DNA from: Cylindrotheca closterium
Lineage: Eukaryota > Bacillariophyta > Bacillariophyceae > Bacillariales > Bacillariaceae
Assembly: GCA_933822405.4 (NCBI GenBank)
Contig: CAKOGP040001759.1
Span: 332,927-396,926 of the forward strand
Direction of reading: 5' to 3'
DNA: 64,000 nt
The translations under genes were made by a program, and so were the position numbers. The notes beneath the pieces are model-generated. The model was not told the DNA's origin, searched no databases, and was given only the letters and a program-made list of their open reading frames with translations. Positions 40,593-51,374 of this stretch are shown in pieces (the stretch's first letter is position 1; the number at the start of each line of letters is the position of its first letter).

Positions 40593-42786
40593 ATGGAAAA
40601 AGAAGACGATCCGTATGAGGTCTTGGGTGTGCCATATGATGCATCTGAAGGAGACATTAAGAAAGCTTATCGCAAGGCTGCCCTGAAGTATCACCCTGAT
40701 CGTCAGAATACAGAAGAAGATAAACAGAATGCTCATGATGTATTTTCAAAGATATCAGGAGCATATACGATATTGACAGATCCAGTCAAACGATACGACT
40801 GGAAATCAGCAAATGAACACAAGATAAAGGGCGGAGGTTCATCATCCTCATCTACAACAACTTCTAGCACCCCATCAACAACGACATCGTCAGCCTCTTC
40901 TGTACGACGATCATCAGCAGCTCCAGCTCCGCGCCCCGCCTCTTTTGCGTCACCTGTGGGACAAAGAAGGACTACAGCCGGAATGGCTCGACCGAGTCCT
41001 GCACAGAGACCGAGAAGTAGTGTGGTTGGCAAGTCTCCAATGCCTGGCCGAGCCCCAAGGACTGCAAGGGCTAACGCACCGCCGCCACCTGCAGCAAGAG
41101 GAAGGGGGCCCATGCCTGGTAGAGCTCCCGCACCTGGCAGGGGAAGAGGACCAGGACCTGCGCCAGGGAGAGCAGGACGAATGCCTGCGAGAGGAGGCAG
41201 TGCCAGTTTCAGAGGAATTCCGTCAAACGATCTTCGGCACTCCATGCATGGAACCGGCCAACGACGAGTTATTGGTGGTAGCCAACGAGATCTCACTGGA
41301 AGAGGCAGGCCCCATGCTACGCAGCAGCCAAATCGAGTCTTGTCCAATCCAAACAACAACCGAGCGAAATCTCCAGTCCGGGCATCACCTGGATCCCTCT
41401 CATCACGAAGAACGCCGGTGAGGCCATCAGCAGCAACGAGAGGAAGAATGCCAGGAGCACCGTCACTGGATGATGATGACCATTCCGTCGGGTCTTCGAG
41501 AAGTGCGGGAGGCCGAAGAGGTTCCTCAGCATCTCCTGTTGCCGGTCGAAAGGGAGCTGAAAAATTGGAATCACGAGTAGCGCGAGGTGGTCGAAAACGT
41601 CCCGAGGGCAGTCAAGTCCAGAAGAAGTGCCACCCTCCACTGGTAGCCTACGAGCGGCTGGTGAATCGACACTTTGGTGCTGAATATCTTGAAGAGGAAG
41701 GCAAATCAGGTTTCTTCAAAAAGGCCATTGAAATTGAGGCCAAACCGCTGCTGGACAATACAGACCCACTGGCCGTCACGAGTATTTCTACGAAGACTAC
41801 CATCGAAAAGAAGGATGGACTTTATGAAGTGAAGACGATCACCAAAGTCAAGCGATTGGACGGTTCTGTCGATCTTGATACCAAGACATCAATAGTGGAG
41901 AAGGAAGAAACCAAAAATCTTCCAAAAGACTTGAATCTTAAAATCACGAGAAAGGTGGAAATGCGAGACTTGAAGAAGGAAGAAAAGAAGCGAGAGGAGG
42001 AAAAGAAAAAGGCCGAGAAGGAGGAAAAGAAACGAGAACAAGAACGACTGAAAGAAGAGAAAAAGATTGCCCAGAAATATGAAATGGAAGAGCGGAAAAA
42101 GGCGGAAAAGAGATTGGAGGAACAAATGATGAACGATTCAATGAAGAGTGACGCCTTTGAAAAGAGCAGCAGCGCCTTTGAAAAGAGTAGCAACGCCTTT
42201 GAGAAGAGCGGTGCCTTTGATCATAGCCAGGATGCCAGTGAAGGTTTTTTGGAGGAATCCACAAGCTTTGATGCCAGTGGTAATCTAGACGACGGCACAA
42301 GTACAAAGAAGAAGAAGAAAAAAAAGAAGAAAAAGCCTGTAGAGGATGGCGACGAGGAAGAGGAGGAGGGAACTGTGACGTCCAAGAAGAAAAAGAAAAA
42401 GGTACGATAATGGCACTGTCTCGCCGTCTCTCTTTGATCATTTTCAGATTTACTTACATTGCGTTTCACAGAAGAAAAAGAAGCCCGTGGATGGAGATGA
42501 AGACGCTGAACAGGACGATGAAAATATCGACGGGGAAGAGGAGACAGTGACTACGAAGAAAAAAAAGAAAAAGGTACGGTAACAGAGCCAAGTGGGCCCT
42601 GAATTTCTTCCTTTTGACTCAATTTTGCATTCACATTCACATTCACAGAAGAAAAAGAAAAAGAGCGAAGATGAAAGTGAAGACGTTGCGGAAGGCGACG
42701 AAGGTGAAGAGAATGAGGGGAACGATGAGAACGAAGATAACGAAGAGGAGGAGCCGGAGAAATCGGAGAGGGGAATGGATCCATAG
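40593..42786 (+). CDS. J-domain (DnaJ/HSP40) protein with basic low-complexity and coiled-coil regions
   Basis: Three exons, 40593-42401, 42472-42573 and 42649-42786; 682 residues. The J domain (7-70) starts [20 protein letters not shown] and has the HPD motif at 34-36, so it should stimulate an Hsp70 ATPase. There is no Gly/Phe region, zinc-finger domain or peptide-binding CTD, so it is a type C J-protein. A long Pro/Arg/Gly/Ala region (MPGRAP and [11 protein letters not shown] units) follows, then an uncharacterised conserved-looking segment (about 335-450), a Lys/Glu coiled coil (450-510) and an acidic/Lys tail. Each of the two introns begins within a poly-Lys run, and the second and third exons restart with poly-Lys, as though an exon-intron unit had been duplicated. 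Confidence 0.88.
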
Positions 42787-43723
42787 CGACATATTTTGTA
42801 CCCAGCCTAAAAGATAGTGTGCTGCGCAGTTTTTAAAGAAAGAGGAAGCGTTCATCGGCCTCTTATTGTAGCATCCTCTTTCGACGATTCTACTCAGTTG
42901 GATATTTCAATCGTATTCTTCTGGCGTAGCGCAATGTCGAGAAGTGCAAAAAGATGAGTGTCGAGTTTTACTTCGGACGAAGGAAGTTAGAGTTTATCGC
43001 TAAATCCGAGAATCGAGATTTTTTTCCAATTCTGGTGGTGTCGAAGTTGTGGCTCATCGACAGTCAGTAGTTTCAATTTACCACTGAAACAACTACCTAC
43101 TGATTAATATGCAACTGTTTGAAACGTGCCCTTCACATCTGCGGCTGCATGTCTTGGCAAAAGATGTGCGTGCGATGCTTTTTTATTATGCTGATGAGTG
43201 TAAATAAATTCTCCAGATTTCGGTCAGAAACGCGGAGGACAGACAATATGTAAAACGTTACAATTTGTGATTGATTGATGACGCGCATCGCAATAAAATA
43301 TATTCAATATGCTGTGCTCGATCTCCATCGCATAGATCATCGTCTCGATCATCGTCACATAATAAACATATCATCAATTTGAAATTATAATATGCATCTC
43401 GATCTCATTCCATCAAAACATCGCGACAGCATTATCGAGAGACATATTCGACGCAGCAATCATCCGGTCATGATTTCCATCAAGAGGATCGATCACTTTG
43501 ACTTCCAACACCGCCGTGTTTCATATGCCAGTATATTGAATATGTACCGTATATAGCACGACGCATGTAGAGAAGAAACACGCCACGGTTGAATGCCGCA
43601 ACGAAAGTCTCCATTCCACGGGGACGCAGCCACCGTGAGAATCCACGAAGTACAGAGCGCAATGCCTGGTTGGATCCATAGTTTGGCTTGGTCCTTATAT
43701 TTTTTTGCATTGGGCATTGGACG
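42787..43723. other. Intergenic, about 0.9 kb, no gene seen
   Basis: 3' flank of the J-protein gene and promoter of the next gene. Repeated ATCTCGATC/CATCGT words occur around 43320-43430. The minus-strand ORFs of 60-83 codons here do not look coding. Confidence 0.4.
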
Positions 43724-44901
43724 ATGACCGAGGTAAGGCCGCAATCACACTGCTGCTGTCTCTCATCAACTAGAGTGCTTTAATTGTATGTATTTGACAA
43801 AGACTCACGTGTCCGAATGACAATTTTCAGAGTATCAACAGCTGGAACGACATCCTTAACATGTCAACACCATCAACATCTTCCTCCTCGTCGACCTCGA
43901 CTTCGTCGTCTTCAGAAGCCTCCGACAACGACTTTCCCAATCTGCTCCGTCTCTCCGAGCTGGAGCAACGATTGACGGAAATTTTGTTGGGCGGAGCTGT
44001 CAACACCGATCCCTCCGAGCTCTTGGAGTTGTACGACGAGCTTGCCCATTTGCAGCGGCAAATTGTGAATTTGGAGCAACCCGAAAATCATGAGGACGAT
44101 AACGAAGATGACGATGACGATGACGACGATGAAACGAGCAGTAATCATTCTCAGGTCTCTTCGGCAAGCACAACTTCTAGTGAATTGCGCGAGAACGAAC
44201 GTCTGCGTGCAGAGAATGAAGTATTGTGTCCGAATGACAATTTTCAGAGTATCAACAGCTGGAACGACATCCTTAACATGTCAACACCATCAACATCTTC
44301 CTCCTCGTCGACCTCGACTTCGTCGTCTTCAGAAGCCTCCGACAACGACTTTCCCAATCTGCTCCGTCTCTCCGAGCTGGAGCAACGATTGACGGAAATT
44401 TTGTTGGGCGGAGCTGTCAACACCGATCCCTCCGAGCTCTTGGAGTTGTACGACGAGCTTGCCCATTTGCAGCGGCAAATTGTGAATTTGGAGCAACCCG
44501 AAAATCATGAGGACGATAACGAAGATGACGATGACGATGACGACGATGAAACGACCAGTAATCATTCTCAGGTCTCTTCGGCAAGCACAACTTCTAGTGA
44601 ATTGCGCGAGAACGAACGTCTGCGTGCAGAGAATGAAGTATTGTCGGCGGAGAGGGCCCACCTATTGAGTGTCCAATGCGAATATATTCCAGGGTTGTTG
44701 AATGCGATTCCTCCTGGGTCTGTCGGCGATTACAATGACGACGGCCCGGGCTTTGGGTTTTCGGACGATCCATCTCCTCCCGTAGGAGGCTCTGATAATA
44801 GAAATGGCTGGGTAGGGAATGTCCTGGGAAATTTAGATGTCACAACATTGCTGCTTGGGTTTTTGACAGTGGCATTACGCTCGAAACTCCCCCCACTTTA
44901 G
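43724..44901 (+). CDS. Acidic coiled-coil protein with internal 417-bp duplication
   Basis: Proposed exons 43724-43732 (ATG ACC GAG, coding only Met-Thr-Glu, followed by GTAAGG) and 43831-44901, giving 359 residues. The tiny first exon is supported by the paralogous gene at 47182, which starts with the same Met-Thr-Glu exon. The protein has a Ser/Thr-rich start, a leucine-rich heptad segment (LLRLSELEQRLTEILL), an acidic Asp run, and LRENERLRAENEVL, a coiled coil shared with the paralogue. All of this occurs twice, because 43809-44225 and 44226-44642 are tandem copies with one base difference. A Gly/Asp/Pro linker and a hydrophobic C-terminal segment (TTLLLGFLTVAL) suggest tail anchoring. Family unknown. 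Confidence 0.65.
43809..44642 (+). repeat. Two tandem 417-bp copies, nearly identical
   Basis: Copy 1 is 43809-44225 and copy 2 is 44226-44642. I find one difference, AGC versus ACC in the codon after the Asp run (Ser versus Thr). The period is 139 codons, so frame is kept. Each copy begins inside the first intron and so carries its TTTTCAG splice acceptor. Confidence 0.93.
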
Positions 44902-45198
44902 GGCTGGAATGAGTCTACTATTAATTATTGCGCTATTTCAATCCGCCAATAACTGTGACAACTTTGCTTATTACTGCTTTTTACTGTAGTTTCCATGAAT
45001 ATATGGTTCGTCGTACCTAATATTGAATGCTATTCTTGGATGCCGAGAGTGACAAATCCGCAGTTCGAAAATAAACAACAAATGTCGCAGTTTTTCGTCG
45101 CATTTTTATAAAATAATAATAATGACTGTGCGCGTGTCGTATTCTTTCTTGATGTCAAGACTGTTCTTTGTGAACTGCATGATCGAGATAGTTGGTGA

Positions 45199-46560
45199 TT
45201 AGCGTGAAGAGTGAATCGCTTCTGATCGTCGCAAACACTCTTCCAAGACCTCTGGGATTGGGCCATGCTTATCGACCTCCCAATTATGGTGCTTGCTGGA
45301 ATCATGCATTGGAGCACATACATCCAGTTTGGCCATTAGCGAATCGGTGGGATGTTCCATCAACATTTCCCATCGCTTTTCAATGCTGTATCCGCTGCTA
45401 GAATTGCGCTCATCGGGGAGCGGGGGAAGCAAATTCCCTTCGATAGCATTTTTCAATAGTGCCAGTAGTAGTGCATTGTCATGATCCATAGGTCCTTTAT
45501 CTCCGTTGCAAAAGTGCGTACAATCTCCGACTGTATAGTGCGCGAAATATAACGGAACCGATGCTCTGTAGACCCGAAATATGGGGATGTTGAAATCAAG
45601 TATTCGAGGTTCTGTGACGTTGTTGAATATCCCTGTTTCATTTTCTCCTGGCATCTGTGCTATATCTTTACAAACTTTCTCTTTTCGTGACATCCAATGG
45701 CCACTCCTGAAATGCTGGGCATAGCTTTCCTTCCACCATATAGATGGCACAGGTGACTTGTCTTTCATGTTGTTCCAAGAAGTCAACGTGTTGTTTATTA
45801 GAGGGATCAAGTCCTCAGGCGATCCACCAAAAACGCGAGTATGATGCACTCCTGAATTCCAAATCATAAGATCACATGGCTGCAGCACATTTACAGCAAT
45901 ACTATTGTTCGTTGTGAACAAATCTTGGTTGGCTATTTTTCGTTCATTTCTCGCATTGGAAAATGCCAACCAACCGCAACATATAAGTATCCCATTGGAA
46001 AATTCTTCGCAGCCAAATGCCATCCGCAGTCTGAAAGGATCTGAACCCCCGTAGCTGCTGCCTGATGTGTTCACGGCATTGCCTGAATCTCGCAAGACAT
46101 CTTGTAGATGCTTACATGACATTGACGACAAGCTGTCGCCAGCGAATAGCAGCGTTCGACCTCGAAAAATAGAAACAAATTCCATCGGATCAAATGGACT
46201 GACCGAACATGCTGAATTGTTATCATTCGCTAATACTACTTCATGCGTCCACGAGAGAGACGGGCATTTCGTAGAAATGTTCCCCAGGCTAGTCCCATCG
46301 CTTGGTTCCCATTGCACCTCTTGGTTTCGCGGATTCTGAAGTTCTTGAAAACATGAACGTGCTTTACTTGTCGTTGTTGTTGTTGTTGTTCTTGTTGTTG
46401 TTGACTTTTTGGGGTATCCCACATCTTCATCTGATACATGTAGCCAGTTATGGCGCATTTCGAAAAGGTAGAACACACCACAGATACAGAGGTATTTGAA
46501 GCATGTCGATAAGAACCGTTGTTGCGGCTCGAATTGGATGCTTGGCGATGATACTGACAT
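45199..46560 (-). CDS. TBL/PC-esterase-like type II membrane protein
   Basis: Intronless, 453 residues from the ATG at 46560. A short hydrophobic N-terminal segment (about 20-35, TCFKYLCICGVFYLFEM) is a likely signal anchor, followed by a Thr-rich stem. The lumenal domain has a GDS motif in RTLLFAGDSLSSM (about 141-143) and a DxxH motif in YTVGDCTHFC near the C terminus, the pair that defines the PMR5/TBL and CAS1-type PC-esterase families, with IWNSGVHH between them. Such enzymes sit in the Golgi and O-acetylate or otherwise acylate polysaccharides or glycans. Candidate N-glycosylation sites are frequent. Substrate unknown. It lies between two related coiled-coil genes on the opposite strand. 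Confidence 0.77.
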   Translation of the reverse strand: MSVSSPSIQFEPQQRFLSTCFKYLCICGVFYLFEMRHNWLHVSDEDVGYPKKSTTTRTTTTTTTSKARSCFQELQNPRNQEVQWEPSDGTSLGNISTKCPSLSWTHEVVLANDNNSACSVSPFDPMEFVSIFRGRTLLFAGDSLSSMSCKHLQDVLRDSGNAVNTSGSSYGGSDPFRLRMAFGCEEFSNGILICCGWLAFSNARNERKIANQDLFTTNNSIAVNVLQPCDLMIWNSGVHHTRVFGGSPEDLIPLINNTLTSWNNMKDKSPVPSIWWKESYAQHFRSGHWMSRKEKVCKDIAQMPGENETGIFNNVTEPRILDFNIPIFRVYRASVPLYFAHYTVGDCTHFCNGDKGPMDHDNALLLALLKNAIEGNLLPPLPDERNSSSGYSIEKRWEMLMEHPTDSLMAKLDVCAPMHDSSKHHNWEVDKHGPIPEVLEECLRRSEAIHSSR

Positions 46561-47181
46561 TATCACAACATATGGGGGCTATACTGCAGGCAATTTGAGA
46601 GTCATCGGACGATGTCAATAAGAAGCATCGCACCGAGACGCCGTGCGCGTTACCAAAACGAAGCAAAACCACGCATTGTTTTCGTAAAAATTATTCCGAA
46701 CCAGCTGCCACCTTTTTCAAAATAACATGTGTGTGCCAGTAGAAATTAGTCCGATCGAGCACTCCTCGTCAAGTACGTCGTACGGAATCGTACCGCTGTA
46801 ACACAAAACGCATTATTATGTTACGTGTAGAATAACATACGTACCCGTGTACAGTAGTAATGCATTTTTTTTAATTGCCACCTTCAAATAGAGTGAGTCT
46901 CGTGTACTGTATATGTGCTTTACTTCATAGGACTTCGTAGGCTCTATGCACATTTGGACTGTTTGCTTCTCAACGGACGGACAAGTAATGATTACGATGA
47001 AGAATCGTGCTTACAATCAAATGATGTAACGTACTGGTTGTCTCGATTGCAATTGGCTGGGCGGCGGAGTCTCCACGATCGTGATCTTTTGCGACGTGTC
47101 TGAGGTTTCACGCTCATAGTACTGGTAATCTGAGAAGATACTTTTTGAACCCTCATCGTTGGCTTTGTTTTGATTTTCAAA
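46561..47181. other. Intergenic, divergent promoters
   Basis: Lies between the divergent TBL-like gene and the second coiled-coil gene. No supportable ORF; TACTGTA-type words around 46850 and 46908. Confidence 0.4.
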
Positions 47182-48179
47182 ATGACTGAGGTAAGATGAA
47201 AAAATATGTTCTGCCACTGTTATTCAACCGAAGTAACTATACTGACGACAAAATGCGGTTATATTGATGATCATATCAGAACCATGAAGACGAATCGCAA
47301 AGTCACGAGGAGGGACCCAGTGATGACGAGACTGATGCATCTGGCGAATTCACGATCTCAGAGATCATTGAAAATAGTTCCGTGTCATCCAAGAGTACAA
47401 CGTCTAGAACCCGTCGAGAAAATGAACGTCTACGATTGGCGAACGAACAGCTGAAAGTCTTCAATGAGCAACTGAAGAAAGCAAACAAGGGACGCAGCAA
47501 TGATAGTGACATTGGTTCGAATAGCACTCGCTCCAGCAGTCGCTCTAGCACTCGCCGTGAAATTGAGAGACTACACTTGGAGAATGACAAATTACGATCC
47601 GAAATGGCTGATTTACAGCAAGCGTTTAGAGCTATTTTGCAAACTTCCGACGTTCCCAGCGCCGCCCCTGTTCCTGACATTGTGGATGTAGAAGTATTTC
47701 GACCTGCCGACCGGGAAGAGCTGCTAAGCTTTCAAATTGAAAGATTGAATAACCTTGTTCAAGCTCTCCAGATGGACAATGAAGACCTAAGGTCCCTCCT
47801 GGTGGGAAAATCGTCGAGAGGTTCAGGTGGGAGTGTTGCCAGCAGCATTGCTGTCGCGCCAATAAGTTTATGGGAGACGTACCGAACCCAAATTCTCAAG
47901 GGCGGAGCTGTTGTCATCGTGGTGGGGGCGGTTGCTTACTTTTTTTGGCCTGTCCTTTGTGAAGGCAGTGGTGGCAGAGCAGCGATTGCACAAATGGTGT
48001 TTGAAACTGGCACATCTGCTGAAGTCTCGATCGAACCGGCCCCGACTCTCGTAACCGCCGAAAAAGCCGCCAAGAAGACGACTTGCTCTGTTGCTGCTTC
48101 TATTGCTGCGGCAACCATTGGTATGCTCCAGGTATCCCAAAATGGAGTTGGACTTCCAGGAGAGGACGACTACTACTAA
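47182..48179 (+). CDS. Coiled-coil protein with C-terminal membrane segments, paralogue
   Basis: Exon 1 is 47182-47190, only ATG ACT GAG followed by GTAAGA; exon 2 is 47280-48179; total 302 residues. The second exon opens NHEDESQSHEEGPSDDET, mirroring the ENHEDDNEDDDDDD segment of the paralogue at 43724, and continues into the shared RRENERLRLANEQL coil, a second coil (STRREIERLHLENDKLRSEM) and a third (FQIERLNNLVQALQMDNEDL). Near the C terminus is a strong transmembrane segment, GGAVVIVVGAVAYFFWPVL, and a second hydrophobic stretch before an acidic end. It looks like a membrane-anchored tether or scaffold. No domain recognised. Confidence 0.67.
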
Positions 48180-48607
48180 ACAATGAACATGTGGATATTC
48201 TCGGCACTATTCACATGTGTCCTATGAATTAACTCCTGCCATTATCTATTTAATAAACAGCTATAGGATTCTCAAACATACGAACTACTTTTAGATACCT
48301 GATGGTTTCACACAGATCTCTTGGTGCAAACGCAAATTTCAAATTCATGAACATTTTCAATTTGTTTTGGTTGTGTGACATTTTCAATTTGTGTTCGCGT
48401 CGCGACCAAAGATTCAACGCTTTGTCGTGCGTTCCAACCGTCGATCTCATCTATGTCCTCCATCTTTTGGGCGAATTCATCTGAGGTAATTTGCTTCCAA
48501 CAAAAAACCCGAAACTGAAGAGCAACAACACACATTCTTCTCACAATAATACAACACCGACCAACACATGAAGTCATAGCACCGAATTTCTCAACTAACG
48601 TATAAAA
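48180..48607. other. Intergenic, no gene seen
   Basis: Contains an imperfect short repeat of the CATTTTCAATTTG kind near 48345-48395. No coding frame supported. Confidence 0.4.
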
Positions 48608-49204
48608 ATGCTAAGATTTTGCAGCTGTGGCGAAGATCTCGCTTTGGCAGAAATGTTTGCAGAAACAGTCGCGGAAGAAAGAACTGTTGTCGTTGGAGTA
48701 TCCTCTACTTGTTCCGATAAGCCGACATCTTCGACGAAATCGTCAATGGGAAACGCTACAAAACGAAGCGTGTCGGATTACTTTGGAGAAGACAAAGTCG
48801 CTTACGAGAGCCGAATAGTCTACAAAGAAATCCAGGATGATTCCTGGTTGTATGATGACTTGCGTTTGTTCACCTACGACTGCAAAGGTGAAGATGACGA
48901 TAGTGATATATTAGACAGTGAATGCGAAATGCCACTTCACTACGATGGAAGAGACGAAAACACTGAAAGACATTTGGAAACTCCATCAGCTACTGGCGAT
49001 AAGATTGACGCCATGCGAGTGAGTCAAGAACTGCAGTCACTGCGCACTACTAGTAAAAGGAAGAAAATCAGCAGATCGGACAGGATGGAAACACCTTTAC
49101 GAGAAAAGAAATCAGACGTATCAGTAGAAAAGAAGAAGAGGCGGAAGCAGCTCCTCAGGGCTACTGATCGGGACGAAATGCCATATATCCCTGTACAAGT
49201 TTAG
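48608..49204 (+). CDS. Hypothetical small basic protein
   Basis: Intronless, 198 residues. It begins with a Cys-containing segment (MLRFCSCGEDLALAEMF). The middle is acidic with aromatics (DDSWLYDDLRLFTYDCKGED) and the C-terminal 60 residues are strongly basic, with several KRKK/KKKRRK clusters consistent with nuclear localisation. No family recognised. Codon use and composition look coding; there is no positional clue to function. Confidence 0.55.
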   Translation: MLRFCSCGEDLALAEMFAETVAEERTVVVGVSSTCSDKPTSSTKSSMGNATKRSVSDYFGEDKVAYESRIVYKEIQDDSWLYDDLRLFTYDCKGEDDDSDILDSECEMPLHYDGRDENTERHLETPSATGDKIDAMRVSQELQSLRTTSKRKKISRSDRMETPLREKKSDVSVEKKKRRKQLLRATDRDEMPYIPVQV

Positions 49205-49508
49205 CAACAATGGCATAATGATGTCATTGCTGTATGTGTACGTGGAAGAAACTACCTTCCTTACTCGACCAAGACAAGACCTATCGATTGAATCCATAGG
49301 TGAACAGATGTCTGAGACAAGAGACACCATCCAATGCTGGTAATCGTGTTCCAGCAAACACATTAAAAGAAAGATAGAAACACATAGAATAGAGCATGAC
49401 CACTAGTCATGCACGGGGTTGGAAGCAGAATGTATAATATGCTATAGATATACTGGACCACTTGAAATTGATTTTAGCGCATGGTTGTTTCATTATGATG
49501 CTATTCTA
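49205..49508. other. Short intergenic gap
   Basis: Between convergent genes; no feature seen. Confidence 0.4.
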
Positions 49509-50856
49509 CTATAGAAACTCAAGATCATCATCGTCTAGTTCGACATCGCCCCCCGTTTGATTATCTTTTGAATCATTGTCATTATAATCATCATGGCCGG
49601 TATTCACTTTAGTCATCATGAGTCCATCGTCATCAAAGGATTCCCCACGAATCGGTATTCTATCTCCTTCTCCCTTTGGAAACATTCTACACAAGGTGAA
49701 CTGAACAATCCCAAGTATCATTCCAACTCCATTGGGGACAATGATAAATGGATCCATTCGAGCAAAACCTACGTGTAGAAACAGTTGGGGGGAAATGATA
49801 ATCGTGAGATGGAATGAATCCACAAGACCAGTAGCATCTTGTTTAAAAAAATACACATCAACACTTCGTACCATAACCAGTCCAGAATGTTGCATTCATA
49901 AAACTCATGTACATGGTAGGACGATGAATGCTACTCGACCGTCTCGTCTTGACCACTTGGAATATCGATGTCAATGGGGCACCATAGAAAAAGATTAGAT
50001 TCATATTGACGCCGAGTCCCACAATCTCGGGAGCGGTGCCGGACGAGATTCTTGTCAGAAAGATAGAGGAATTGATGGTTCTTAGCAGTGGACTGATCCA
50101 ACCGACCCATATCAGAACACTGGACCAGACCAGCAGTATTCGATAGAGTTTGACTTCTTGTGACACGAATATCATTGCTTCTGGTGGTATCAGCCGTTGT
50201 TCGTCCATTGTTCTTTGATTGTTACTGGTCGAAACGCCGTGTATTATGGAATCGTCCTGCAAGTCCAAGGCTTCTTCATCATCCCCACCTATGTTGTTAT
50301 TGTTGTGGTTGTTTAGTAGATTATCACCGCCACCGCCACCACCTGCTCTTGTTCTCAACTCCAAATATTGCAGCTTGATGGCTCCGTGATTCAACCATAG
50401 GCTTAGTAGTAATCCTGGTAAGTTGGCTGCCAATATAAATGGATCGTTAGTGTAATACGAATACGCGCACAGCCCAAGACAATTTCCTGTCATGAACACC
50501 CAAGGAGATGGATTCAAATCACCCAATGTCCCAACCGTAAGTGCTTGTCTCAAATCGGATATCGGTGCTGCAGGTAAAAGAAATATAAACATGCATTGAG
50601 TAAAATGACTGAAGAAGACGACAATCATGTATCATTTGAAAACAAAAAAGAAACAAGGTCATCATCATCATCATCATCATCATCATTGCAGCATTACTAT
50701 ACTTTTTCCCTTTTGATCGCACGTTGACCTAGGCCCTAATATGCATGCCAACTATGACTCTATCTATAAATTTCTCTCACCTGCATTCATGGCGTTTGCC
50801 ATTATACATCCCATTGATGGGCAAACATATTCCAATATTATGTCTTCCATGTTCAT
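49509..50856 (-). CDS. SWEET-type sugar transporter 1
   Basis: Three exons, 50781-50856, 49872-50567 and 49509-49768; 343 residues from the ATG at 50856 (another in-frame ATG two codons later). Two MtN3/saliva repeats are recognisable. The first has GTLGDLNPSPWVFMTGNCLG and YYTNDPFILAANLPGLLLSL. The second has NMNLIFFYGAPLTSIFQVVK, RPTMYMSFMNATFWTGYG and, after the second junction, MDPFIIVPNGVGMILGIVQF, the D-x-x-x-x-x-P-N signature of the last helix. The loop between repeats is long, with Gly and Asn runs. The C-terminal tail is Asp-rich. Expected function: bidirectional facilitated sugar transport across the plasma membrane or an organelle. It is a tandem paralogue of the gene at 51375-52850, with the same intron positions. 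Confidence 0.87.
50660..50687 (+). repeat. (CAT)n trinucleotide repeat in intron 1 of SWEET gene 1
   Basis: About nine uninterrupted CAT units inside the first intron of the SWEET gene. Confidence 0.9.
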
Positions 50857-51374
50857 CGTCGTTGTTATTCATGTGTATACTTCGTATTATATATTACTTG
50901 TTATTTGAATTTGTTGCTAGCATATTTTCAATTTGGGGGGCATTTTGTATTTGATCATCATCATTTGCATTATTGTCCCCCATTTGACATTTCATATTCA
51001 GACAAAGAATAATCAATTTTATATATATATTATAATAGATAATTTATTGTATTCATTTTAGAAAATATTGATTGGAGAATGAATGAATGAATGAATGAAT
51101 CATATCGTCCCTACTCTCTCCGCATGTACTGTATATAATGTTGTTAGTGTACCAAGTACCAACTAACCAACTAACTATCAACTGCTCAAAGCAAAAGAAG
51201 AGAACTACCATTCTAAGCGCTGATAATAGTGTTTACCAGCAAACCCTTGTCATATGATATATGATGGCATCATACACAAAACCTTCTTCTTGATCCTTCC
51301 TTTCCCTGGCACTATCCTGTATTCGTATAGATTCGACTGACTGACTGACTGACTGACTGACTGACTCATCCTCT
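50857..51374. other. Intergenic between SWEET genes, AT-rich, with tetranucleotide repeats
   Basis: Contains six GAAT units (51077-51100) and eight GACT units (51335-51366) in an AT-rich stretch. No coding frame. Confidence 0.6.

Noticed and set aside
43480..43744. Minus-strand ORFs of 76-83 codons
   Set aside because: They overlap the proposed first exon and promoter of the duplicated coiled-coil gene and have no protein-like features.
44219..44247. The 27-bp GTATTG...TTTTCAG stretch at the duplication junction as a new intron
   Set aside because: Too short for splicing in most eukaryotes; more likely read as coding or used only as an alternative acceptor.
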